Of a stretch of DNA of 64,000 nt, positions 36,544-43,962 are shown piece after piece. The DNA lies in NCBI GenBank assembly GCA_027449885.1, contig DAIDKS010000047.1:1-64000 (forward strand). Reading direction: 5' to 3'. Origin of the DNA: Acidimicrobiaceae bacterium (GTDB taxonomy: Bacteria > Actinomycetota > Acidimicrobiia > Acidimicrobiales > RAAP-2). A program made the position numbers and the translations under genes. Position 1 is the first letter of the stretch. The number at the start of each line of letters is the position of its first letter. The notes beneath the pieces are model-generated. The model was not told the origin of the DNA. It ran no database searches and saw only the letters and a list, made by a program, of their open reading frames with translations.

Positions 36544-37928
36544 AGGTCCTCAATGTCAGAACTCGCTGGGGCGTCACCGGACGCGCGGTGGCCGCGGCGA
36601 TGACAATCGTGGCACTCGCCCTTGGCGTCAGCGCAGTTGTCGTTGCGCAACTCGTGAGTCACTTCGAGTTGCGCTCCGTGGATCACACCCTCACCCTCGA
36701 GGCAAACACGATCTCGAGCCTGGTGAGGTCGCACACCATTGCTGAAGTGAGGTCCTTCGCCACCTCCAGCGCCGAAGCCGTTCAGGTCATGGATCCGTCG
36801 GGCCGCGTCGTAGCAAGTAGCGCCGACCTTGTTGGCGAGGGCCCTCTAGTGGCCACCTCGGCCGGGGGCCACACCGCGGGTTCAGTGACTCTTCCCAGTT
36901 CGCCACTCGGCAGCGGCGAACCGTTTCGCGTGCGCCGAGAATTCGTGAGTAGGCCGGACGGCACTTGGATAGTTCTCACTGGCGAGTCAATCGGATCCGT
37001 AGTGAGTGCGATCCGCGACTTCTCCGCAGGACTCCTGCTCACCGATCTAGCAATCACGTTGATCGTCGGTTTGCTTGTTGCGGCTCTGACACGTCGAGCT
37101 CTGCGTCCCGTGGCGATGATGCGCGCTCGCGTGGACTCGATCGCTACCAGCGCAGTCCACCAGCGGGTGCCCGAGCCAACCACGCACGACGAGATCGGCC
37201 ACCTCGCTCGAACCATGAACGCAATGTTGGCTCGCTTGGAGGGGGCCGAACAGCGCCAGCGCCGTTTCATCAGCGACGCCTCGCATGAGCTCAAGAGCCC
37301 TCTGGCCGCGGCCACCACGGAACTGAGCGTGGCCACCGCTCACGCGAACACAGCGAACTGGACAGAGGTGGCCACGTCCGTCTTGGGCGATCTGGAACAT
37401 CTGCGGGCGCTCGTGGAGGATCTCCTAGTGCTGGCCCGAATCGAGGAGTCCCCCTCCACCACTGCGGAGTCAGAAGTCGATCTCGACGAGCTCGTTAGGG
37501 AGGAAGTCATTCGCCTTCGTCGTATCAGCAACGTGAGAATTGACTTGAGCGACCTCAGCGGCGGACGGATCCACGGTGATCGCACCGCCTTGCGTCGACT
37601 CGTGCGCAACCTGCTCGACAATGCCCTCGCTCACGCGCACTCGTTGGTGCGAGTGGCAATCAAGACGCAGCGCGACGTTGTCGAACTTGACGTCACCAAC
37701 GACGGCCCTAGCATCGACCCCGCACAGCGACAGTTGATCTTCGAACGCTTCGCGCGCCTGGACTCTGGGCGCTCGCGTGAGATTGGCGGCAGCGGTCTGG
37801 GTCTAGCCATCGTGGCAGCGGTCGCCACAGCGCACCACGCTAATGTCGAAGTCCGCGACGCGCACCCGGGGACGACCTTCGTTGTGGCATTCCCACACCA
37901 CACGACGAGCTCCCTAGAAGTCAACTGA
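36540..37928 (+). CDS. Two-component sensor histidine kinase
   Basis: The 462-aa membrane kinase has one helix near the N-terminus (about 14-37), an extracytoplasmic sensor of about 120 residues, and a second helix (about 164-183). A HAMP domain follows (RRALRPVAMMRARVDS...), then the HisKA box with H249 in SDASHELKSPLAAA and a HATPase domain (N box LVRNLLDNALAHA, G boxes near GGSGLGLAIVAAV). The start overlaps the regulator stop (ATGA). Like the regulator it shows relaxed codon bias. The signal is unknown. Confidence 0.93.
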   Translation: MKVLNVRTRWGVTGRAVAAAMTIVALALGVSAVVVAQLVSHFELRSVDHTLTLEANTISSLVRSHTIAEVRSFATSSAEAVQVMDPSGRVVASSADLVGEGPLVATSAGGHTAGSVTLPSSPLGSGEPFRVRREFVSRPDGTWIVLTGESIGSVVSAIRDFSAGLLLTDLAITLIVGLLVAALTRRALRPVAMMRARVDSIATSAVHQRVPEPTTHDEIGHLARTMNAMLARLEGAEQRQRRFISDASHELKSPLAAATTELSVATAHANTANWTEVATSVLGDLEHLRALVEDLLVLARIEESPSTTAESEVDLDELVREEVIRLRRISNVRIDLSDLSGGRIHGDRTALRRLVRNLLDNALAHAHSLVRVAIKTQRDVVELDVTNDGPSIDPAQRQLIFERFARLDSGRSREIGGSGLGLAIVAAVATAHHANVEVRDAHPGTTFVVAFPHHTTSSLEVN

Positions 37929-38080
37929 TGCTGTGGCAGCCCCAGGAGATGGTGGAGTCCGTGAGCGTGTTCCCTGACCACATCGCGGTCCGGATCGCGG
38001 GCGCTCCCCCGCTCACTGTCCTGCCGCGCGAGGCTGGGCTCACGCAGCCGGAGATTGTTGGTGTCGGAGGCGGGACTTGA
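37928..38080 (+). pseudogene. C-terminal remnant of a site-specific recombinase
   Basis: A 50-codon frame starts at ATG 37928, sharing one base with the kinase stop (TGATG). It contains VFPDHIAVRIAGAPPLTVLP and ends EIVGVGGGT within the antisense of tRNA-Leu. The pattern (strand, Gly-Ala-Pro-Pro, E-x-GL, GVGGGT) resembles the tails of actinobacterial serine recombinases as I remember them, and the last codons being supplied by the attachment site is typical of integrase genes at attL. No catalytic part remains. It could instead be a small unrelated protein. Confidence 0.45.
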
Positions 38081-38145
38081 ACCCGCACGCCCTTGCGGGC
38101 ACCAGCCCCTCAAGCTGGCGCGTCTGCCTATTCCGCCACTCCGAC
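38059..38145 (-). tRNA. tRNA-Leu (anticodon GAG)
   Basis: The minus strand folds as a class II tRNA of 87 bases. The acceptor GTCGGAG pairs with CTCCGAC, followed by discriminator A and an encoded CCA. The anticodon stem is CCAGC/GCTGG with loop TTGAGGG (anticodon GAG). The long variable arm is GCCC-GCAA-GGGC, and the T stem is GCGGG/CCCGC with TTCAAGT. Its last 19 bases are duplicated at 34966-34984, marking it as an integration target. Confidence 0.96.
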
Positions 38146-38155
38146 GTGACGAGCC

Positions 38156-38161
38156 ATTGTA
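38156..38161 (-). promoter_or_regulatory. -10 box of tRNA-Leu(GAG)
   Basis: TACAAT on the minus strand lies 10 bases upstream of the tRNA 5' end, a suitable place for a short-leader tRNA promoter. Confidence 0.45.
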
Positions 38162-38171
38162 GCCGCAGCGA

Positions 38172-39833
38172 TCACCCCACCGATGCGGATGGAGTCACCG
38201 CCGACCACGTCGGCACCTCGTCGACCAACCCTTGCAAGGACGCACTTCCGTACACGCCGCCGACCGATGGCGTCCAGATCAGCAGAGACGGCGGGGTGAA
38301 GAGGGGCCGCACCCAGAAGCTCTGCTGGAGGACCTGGTCGAACGTTCGCCACGACGAGCGGGCCGTCACGGGATTGAACGTCCCGAGGGCCGCGACGTCG
38401 GCCGCCAGGAGGGCGGGGAGGCGGACTCCGCTCGGGTAGCTGTCGGCGTACGCGGGCCCCACCCACGATCGGGCCGCGAAGGACGGGGAGGTCACCGTCG
38501 GGCGAGCGAAGATGGCCACGTCGGCGTTGTTGAAGGCGACGGTCGTAGCGGCCGCCAACTCGCTCGCGGCGGTCACGAGGTAGACCGAGATGCCGAAGCG
38601 CTGCCACTGGCGCTGCAGCAGCACCCCGGTGGCGCGGTCCACGCCGCTCGGACCCGTCACGACGCGTAGGACGACGGCCGCCCCCGACGGGGTGATCCAG
38701 CCACGAGTAGTGCGATGGTACCCGTGAGCCCGCAGGAGGTCGACGGCGCACGTCACGCAGTCCGCCAGGCTCACCGTCGTCGTCGGAGTCGGCGTCGTGA
38801 CCGGGGGCGTCGTCGTCGTGGTGGTCGTCGGCGTCGGTGCGCGACCGTCGCCGCCCGGGTAGCCCAGAGATCCCTGGGCGTAGAGGGCGGACGCCGCGAC
38901 CGATGGCGAGAAGGTCACCTGTCCCCACAGCGCGGCGACGATGGCCGCTCGATCGACGCTCCAGCTGAGAGCCTGGCGGAGGACCTCGGATCGCGTGAGC
39001 GGGCGTTGGGGTGCGAAGGTCATCTCCTCGAGCAGGCTGGTCGATCCGATGTGGCCCATGAGGGACGGCCGGCTACCGAGGACTTGGGCACTCGCACGGT
39101 CGACGGTCTTGCCGTAGGAGACGAAGGGCGTCGCGTCGCTGGAGGGTGGCACGACGCCGTAGCGGACGACGATGCGAGCGAACCGGACGGGATTGACGGT
39201 CCAGGCGGGGTTGCTCGCGAGCACCATCCCGGACGGGCTGGCCGTCACGACCCGGTAGGGGCCGAGGGAGGGTCGGGTGAGGAAGGCCGAGAGCGAGCAG
39301 CCCGCACTCGCCCCGCGGTACTCGACGTCTCGGAAGAGGAGCTCCCAGTCGCTGTAGGGCTGCGAAAAGCGGGCGGTGACGGTGAGGCGGTTGGCGGAGA
39401 GAGTGAGTGACGAGATGGCGCGGTAGCCGTCGCTCAGCACGCTCGGCAGCGCACGGGCTCGCCGCCACCACGCCACGAGGTCGCGACCGTCGAAGGCGGC
39501 GCCGTTGCTCCAGCGCTGCTTCGGGGCGATGGTGTAGACGACGGTCTGAGGCGATAGGGACGTCAGTTCGGCGGTGGCGATGGCCCCGGACTCCCCCACC
39601 AACCCCCCGGCCGTCGTGGTGAGGAAGGCCGAGGGGCGGACCAGGTCGAGGATCGCCGAGGTCTCGGGGGCCGACGCGGCGTCGAGGAAGGTGCAACCGG
39701 TGTAGGGCGTCGGCAGCGACAGCGTCAGCGTCGCGGACGTCGTCGTGACCGCGTGAGCGGGCACGACGAACCCGAGCGCCGCACCCGCGGACACGACGAG
39801 CGCCGTCGCCCAGCGGCCCCACCGACGGGTCAT
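38172..39833 (-). CDS. Family 5 extracellular solute-binding protein (peptide/nickel type)
   Basis: The 553-aa protein has a signal peptide ending near AHA (residue 28) and no lipobox cysteine, so it is secreted or held otherwise. The SBP family 5 core is seen in KQRWSNGAAFDGRDLVAWWR and RSEVLRQALSWSVDRAAIVAALWG. A Thr/Pro linker of about 23 residues (331-353) interrupts the second lobe. It lies downstream of secG, 13 kb from the Opp-type permease genes, which lack their own binding protein; a functional link is possible but unproven. ATG at 39833. Confidence 0.85.
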   Translation of the reverse strand: MTRRWGRWATALVVSAGAALGFVVPAHAVTTTSATLTLSLPTPYTGCTFLDAASAPETSAILDLVRPSAFLTTTAGGLVGESGAIATAELTSLSPQTVVYTIAPKQRWSNGAAFDGRDLVAWWRRARALPSVLSDGYRAISSLTLSANRLTVTARFSQPYSDWELLFRDVEYRGASAGCSLSAFLTRPSLGPYRVVTASPSGMVLASNPAWTVNPVRFARIVVRYGVVPPSSDATPFVSYGKTVDRASAQVLGSRPSLMGHIGSTSLLEEMTFAPQRPLTRSEVLRQALSWSVDRAAIVAALWGQVTFSPSVAASALYAQGSLGYPGGDGRAPTPTTTTTTTPPVTTPTPTTTVSLADCVTCAVDLLRAHGYHRTTRGWITPSGAAVVLRVVTGPSGVDRATGVLLQRQWQRFGISVYLVTAASELAAATTVAFNNADVAIFARPTVTSPSFAARSWVGPAYADSYPSGVRLPALLAADVAALGTFNPVTARSSWRTFDQVLQQSFWVRPLFTPPSLLIWTPSVGGVYGSASLQGLVDEVPTWSAVTPSASVG

Positions 39834-39837
39834 CGAG

Positions 39838-40068
39838 CTACTGGAGTCGCAAGTCGAGAACGAGGGTCGCGAACGTGAAGACCAGGGCGACCGCGACGGT
39901 CATCCGGTCCAGATTCTTCTCGACCACCGTGGAGCCAGCAGCCGTCGCCCCCAGACTGCCCCCCATGAGATCGGAGATACCCCCGCCCTTACCCGAGTGC
40001 AGCAGCACGAGGAAGGCCAGCGCGAGCGCCGACAGCGCCTCGATGATGATGAAGACCCAGGTAAGCAC
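39838..40068 (-). CDS. secG: Preprotein translocase subunit SecG
   Basis: The 76-aa protein has two helices (about 4-24 and 56-74) and the conserved cytosolic loop LLHSGKGGGISDLMGGS. It is part of the SecYEG channel. The GTG at 40068 follows GGAGG. The gap-pgk-tpiA-secG order is standard in actinobacteria. Confidence 0.94.
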   Translation of the reverse strand: MLTWVFIIIEALSALALAFLVLLHSGKGGGISDLMGGSLGATAAGSTVVEKNLDRMTVAVALVFTFATLVLDLRLQ

Positions 40069-40080
40069 GACGACCTCCGA

Positions 40081-40857
40081 TTAGCGCCGACCAGCGTAGC
40101 AGTCGTCGACCGCTCGGACGATGCCGTGGAAGCTGTCGGCCTTGAGGCTGGCACCGCCCACGAGGAAGCCGTCGACGGCGCCGTCGTCGACCAGGGTGCC
40201 GGCGTTGTCCGCGGTGACGGACCCCCCGTAGAGGACCCGTGACCCCTCGAGACCGTGGGCGGCGAGGGCGCGACGAATCGCTACGGTCATCGCCCGGACC
40301 TGCTCGGCGCTCGCACTGCGGCCCGAGCCGATGGCCCAGATGGGCTCGTAGGCGACGACGACGGCGTCGGGGTCGGCCCCGATCCCCGCGAGGGCGGCGC
40401 CCACCTGGGCCGTGACGAAGGCCTCGGGATCGTCGCCATCGCGGACGGCGAGGTCCTCGCCCACGCACACGATGGGACGAACTCGCCGCGCGAGCGCCGC
40501 GCGCGTCGTCTCTCGCACGACGTCATCATCCATGTGGAACAGCGTTCGACGCTCCGAGTGCCCCACGATCACCCACGAGACCCCGAGACGGGTCAGCATG
40601 TCGAGGCTGACCTCGCCGGTGAAGGCGCCCCGCTCGCGGTGACTGACGTGCTGAGCGGCCACCTCGATGTCCGCCCGCTCGGCCTCGACGACGGACGTCA
40701 CACTGCGCAAGTCCACGAAGGGGGGCGCGACGACCACGTCGACGGACGCGGGGGCCTGCGCCCGCAGGAGGGTGACCAGCTGCTGGGTCAGGTGGACCGC
40801 CTCCACGTAGTCGAGGTTCATCTTCCAGTTGCCGACGACGAGTCCCCGTCTGGTCAC
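40081..40857 (-). CDS. tpiA: Triosephosphate isomerase
   Basis: The 258-aa TIM-barrel enzyme interconverts DHAP and glyceraldehyde-3-phosphate. K12 is in VGNWKMN, H100 in VGHSERR, and the catalytic E171 in AYEPIWAIGSG. The phosphate loop GGSV and LVGGASL are present. The GTG at 40857 overlaps the pgk stop (GTGA). Confidence 0.97.
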   Translation of the reverse strand: MTRRGLVVGNWKMNLDYVEAVHLTQQLVTLLRAQAPASVDVVVAPPFVDLRSVTSVVEAERADIEVAAQHVSHRERGAFTGEVSLDMLTRLGVSWVIVGHSERRTLFHMDDDVVRETTRAALARRVRPIVCVGEDLAVRDGDDPEAFVTAQVGAALAGIGADPDAVVVAYEPIWAIGSGRSASAEQVRAMTVAIRRALAAHGLEGSRVLYGGSVTADNAGTLVDDGAVDGFLVGGASLKADSFHGIVRAVDDCYAGRR

Positions 40858-41990
40858 GCGCGTCGTCCTTCCCGCAGGGCGCGCAGGCCGGGGAGATCCC
40901 CGAACTCGAGCAGCTCCAGGGACGCTCCTCCGCCCGTCGAGACGAAGTCGACCCGGTCGCTGAGTCCGAACTGGGCGAGAGCGGCGGCCGAGTCCCCACC
41001 CCCGATGATCGACGTCGCGTCGGAGGCGGCGACGGCCCGGGCGACCGCCTCGGTGCCGCGGCTGAAGCGGGGGTCCTCGAAGAATCCCAGAGGGCCGTTC
41101 CACAGGATGGTGGCTGCTCCGGCGATGACCTCCGTGAACCGCGCGACCGTCCGTGGCCCCACGTCGAAGCCCTCGTGTCCGTCGGGAATCTGGTCCCCGA
41201 AGTCGATCGGCTCGTCGGGCCCACCCTGCGGGCCGAGCGGCGCCCCGTCCGCCAGACCACGAGAGTCCTCCGGGATGACCACACGACCGGTCGCGAGGAG
41301 GTCCCGGCACCGGTCGACGGAGGTCGCGTCGAAGAGCGAGGAGCCGATGGTGCGGCCGCTCGCGGACTCGAAGGTGTAGGCCATGCCCCCTCCGACGAGG
41401 ACCGTGTCGGCCTTCGCGGCGAGGGTGGTGACGATGCCCAGCTTGTCCGCCACCTTCGCTCCCCCCACGATGGCCACGAAGGGTCGAGCGGGATCGCTCA
41501 AGGTGTCCACCAGGTAGGCGACCTCGCGACGCAGATTGGGACCGGCCGCACTCGGTACGAGGGTGGGCGGGATCATGATCGAGGCGTGGGCTCGGTGGGA
41601 GGCGCCGAACGCCTCGTTGATGTAGAAGTCGACGCCCTCGACGAGGGAGGCACCGAACGCGGGGTCGTTCGCCTCCTCGCCCGGATGGAAGCGCAGGTTC
41701 TCCAGCAGCTCCACGCCCGGGCAGAGTTCGTCGAGTCGGCGACGGATCGGGTCGACGACGTAGCGCTCGTCGACGCGCCCCTTCGGACGCCCGAAGTGGG
41801 TGCAGGCGCGAACCCGCGCGCCTCGTTCCAGGAGGTCCGTGAGCAGCGGGAGGGCGGCCCGGATGCGGTAGTCGTCGGTCACCTCGAGCCGACCGTCGAC
41901 CTCGGCGACGGGCGTATTGAAGTCGACGCGTACCAGGACGACCTTGTCGCGGACGTCCCACGACTCGTGGGTGGGCAGCGGCGCGTTCAC
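40854..41990 (-). CDS. pgk: Phosphoglycerate kinase
   Basis: The 378-aa enzyme makes ATP from 1,3-bisphosphoglycerate. VLVRVDFNTPV is the substrate-binding start, THFGRPKG holds the catalytic Arg region, GGAKVADK and the C-terminal GGGDSAAAL bind nucleotide. The GTG at 41990 overlaps the gap stop (GTGA). It is slightly shorter than most homologues (about 390-400). Confidence 0.97.
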   Translation of the reverse strand: MNAPLPTHESWDVRDKVVLVRVDFNTPVAEVDGRLEVTDDYRIRAALPLLTDLLERGARVRACTHFGRPKGRVDERYVVDPIRRRLDELCPGVELLENLRFHPGEEANDPAFGASLVEGVDFYINEAFGASHRAHASIMIPPTLVPSAAGPNLRREVAYLVDTLSDPARPFVAIVGGAKVADKLGIVTTLAAKADTVLVGGGMAYTFESASGRTIGSSLFDATSVDRCRDLLATGRVVIPEDSRGLADGAPLGPQGGPDEPIDFGDQIPDGHEGFDVGPRTVARFTEVIAGAATILWNGPLGFFEDPRFSRGTEAVARAVAASDATSIIGGGDSAAALAQFGLSDRVDFVSTGGGASLELLEFGDLPGLRALREGRRA

Positions 41991-43000
41991 GCCGTCGCGC
42001 CGATGTGGGCCGTGAGGTCCACCAGGCGGTTCGAGTAACCCCACTCGTTGTCGTACCAGCCGAACACCTTGACCAGGCACGTGGCGTCGTCGATGGGCTG
42101 GACCATCGTCATCAGCGAGTCGAAGGTGCACGACGCCGGGCTGCCCACGATGTCGCTCGACACGATCGGCTCGTCGCTGAAGACCAGCACGCCGCGCAGC
42201 GGGCCGGCGGCGGCGGCACGGAACGCGTCGTTGACCGCGTCGACGGTCGTCGTCGGCACCACGGCGGTGAAGTCCGTGATCGAGCCGTCCGGAATCGGCA
42301 CTCGCAGGGACGTTCCGTCGAGGCGTCCCTTCATCGCCGACAGGACGAGACTGGTGGCCCGGGCGGCTCCCGTCGAGGAGGGCACGATGTTGACCGCGGC
42401 GGCGCGCGCACGACGGAGGTCCTTGTGCGGCAGGTCCAGGAGGTTCTGATCGTTGGTGTAGGCGTGGACGGTGGTCATGAGACCGCTACGGACGCCCAGG
42501 GCGTCGTCGAGCACCTTGACCATGGGCACGAAGCAGTTGGTGGTGCAGGACGCATTCGAGACCACGTGGTGCGTCGCCGGGTCGTAGGTGTCCTCGTTCA
42601 CACCCACCACGAAGGTGGCGTCGACGTCGCTCGCGGGCGCCGAGATGACCACCTTGCGGGCTCCCGCCTCGAGGTGGACGGCCGCGGCCGCACGGCTCGT
42701 GAAGCGACCCGTGGACTCGATGACCACGTCGACCCCCAGCTCCTTCCACGGCAGCGCGGACGGCTCGCGCTCGGCGAGGACTCGGACGGCGTGATCCCCG
42801 ACGCGCATCACGTCGCCGTCGACGGCGACCGGGACGTCGAGACGGCCCTGGGTGGAGTCGTACCGCAGCAGGTGGGCGTTCGTCTCCGGTGACGTCAGGT
42901 CGTTGACGGCGACGATCTCGATGTCCGGGTTGGTCCGAGCCGCGCGCAGGAACCCGCGACCGATCCGCCCGAAACCGTTGATAGCTACCCGCGTGGTCAT
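41987..43000 (-). CDS. gap: Glyceraldehyde-3-phosphate dehydrogenase
   Basis: The 337-aa NAD-dependent enzyme has the Rossmann start INGFGRIGR and the catalytic C152 in SNASCTTNC. TVHAYTNDQ, SSTGAARA and WYDNEWGYSNR complete it. The ATG at 43000 follows AAGGAG. It heads gap-pgk-tpiA-secG after a gap of about 120 bases from rapZ. Confidence 0.97.
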   Translation of the reverse strand: MTTRVAINGFGRIGRGFLRAARTNPDIEIVAVNDLTSPETNAHLLRYDSTQGRLDVPVAVDGDVMRVGDHAVRVLAEREPSALPWKELGVDVVIESTGRFTSRAAAAVHLEAGARKVVISAPASDVDATFVVGVNEDTYDPATHHVVSNASCTTNCFVPMVKVLDDALGVRSGLMTTVHAYTNDQNLLDLPHKDLRRARAAAVNIVPSSTGAARATSLVLSAMKGRLDGTSLRVPIPDGSITDFTAVVPTTTVDAVNDAFRAAAAGPLRGVLVFSDEPIVSSDIVGSPASCTFDSLMTMVQPIDDATCLVKVFGWYDNEWGYSNRLVDLTAHIGATA

Positions 43001-43119
43001 ATCACTCCTTGCTGGGGGACCTCATCGCGCTGACGAGGGCATCCACCGATTCTGGCACATCGTGTACGAGGGGATTCCGGCGCGGAGACCGCCGTCGCCG
43101 GGTCGCCGGGCGACCGCCC
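43001..43119. other. Gap between rapZ and gap where yvcK-whiA usually lie
   Basis: In most actinobacteria yvcK (cofD-like) and whiA separate rapZ from gap. Here only 119 bases remain, with no gene. A CAGAAT -10-like element preceded by TG on the minus strand may be the gap promoter. Confidence 0.45.
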
Positions 43120-43962
43120 TCACCGAGCGATGTCGCGGTGGAAGACCGGGCTCGAGAGGCCGAGCCGCCGGCGGATCTCCTCGGCGAGGGCCACCGAGCG
43201 GTGGCGCCCTCCGGTGCAGCCGATGGCGACCGTGAGGTAGGACTTTCCCTCGGTCACGAAGGCCGGTATCTGCCACTCCAGCATGGACACCACGTCGCTC
43301 ACGAAGTGCTGGGCGGCGTCCTGGCCGAGGACGTAGTCGGCGACCGGTTGATCGAGACCGGTGAGAGGCCGCAGCCCCTCGACCCAGTGCGGGTTGGGGA
43401 GGAAGCGACAGTCGAAGACGAGGTCGACGTCTCGCGGTAGGCCGTTCGAGTAGCCGAAGCTCACCAGCGACACGCGCAGTGACGCCGTGGGTCCGGCGCC
43501 GAAGGTCTCGTTGATCCGGCGGCGGAGCTGATTGACGTTCAGGGAGCCGGTGTCGATCACCAGGTCGGCGGCGTCACGAATCCCCTGGAGTTGACGGCGC
43601 TCACCCGCGATGGCGTCGGCGAGTGTGGGGGCGGGGAAGGGGTGACGACGGCGATTCCCCTCGAAACGCCTGATCAACACCTCGTCCGGCGCGTCGAGGA
43701 ACATGATTCGCGAGCCCTCGTGCTTCTGCTGGAGCTCCCGCTCGACCTCGAGCAGCGTCTCTGACTGCACCTGACCCGAACGCCCCATGATGAACGCGAC
43801 CCCGGGATAGTCGAAGGAGCCGGCCGTCGCCAACTCCCCTACTCGCACGACCAGCTCGAGGGGCAGATTGTCGATGACGAACCAGCCGAGGTCCTCGAGG
43901 GCCGCCGCCACGGTCGAACGGCCCGCCCCGGACAGTCCCGTCACCAGCCAGACCTCAGTCAT
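43120..43962 (-). CDS. rapZ: RNase adapter protein RapZ (nucleotide-binding)
   Basis: The 280-aa protein has an N-terminal P-loop (TGLSGAGRST, 8-17), in which Arg replaces the Walker lysine, as in other actinobacterial members I recall. The C-terminal domain has SFGYSNGLPRDVDLVFDCRF and IGCTGGRHRSVALAEEI. In Gammaproteobacteria RapZ senses glucosamine-6-phosphate and directs RNase E; the actinobacterial role is less clear. The start overlaps the uvrC stop by 8 bases. Confidence 0.93.
   Translation of the reverse strand: MTEVWLVTGLSGAGRSTVAAALEDLGWFVIDNLPLELVVRVGELATAGSFDYPGVAFIMGRSGQVQSETLLEVERELQQKHEGSRIMFLDAPDEVLIRRFEGNRRRHPFPAPTLADAIAGERRQLQGIRDAADLVIDTGSLNVNQLRRRINETFGAGPTASLRVSLVSFGYSNGLPRDVDLVFDCRFLPNPHWVEGLRPLTGLDQPVADYVLGQDAAQHFVSDVVSMLEWQIPAFVTEGKSYLTVAIGCTGGRHRSVALAEEIRRRLGLSSPVFHRDIAR

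Larger units (their letters stand above)
34985..38058. mobile_element. Putative decayed integrative element at tRNA-Leu(GAG)
   Basis: This segment of 3,074 bases is bounded by the 19-bp repeats. Its genes use clearly more A/T in the third codon position than the flanking housekeeping genes. It encodes a small secreted protein, a response regulator and a histidine kinase, and ends in a 50-codon recombinase-like tail. No intact integrase, replication or transfer gene is present, so it is not expected to move alone. Confidence 0.55.
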
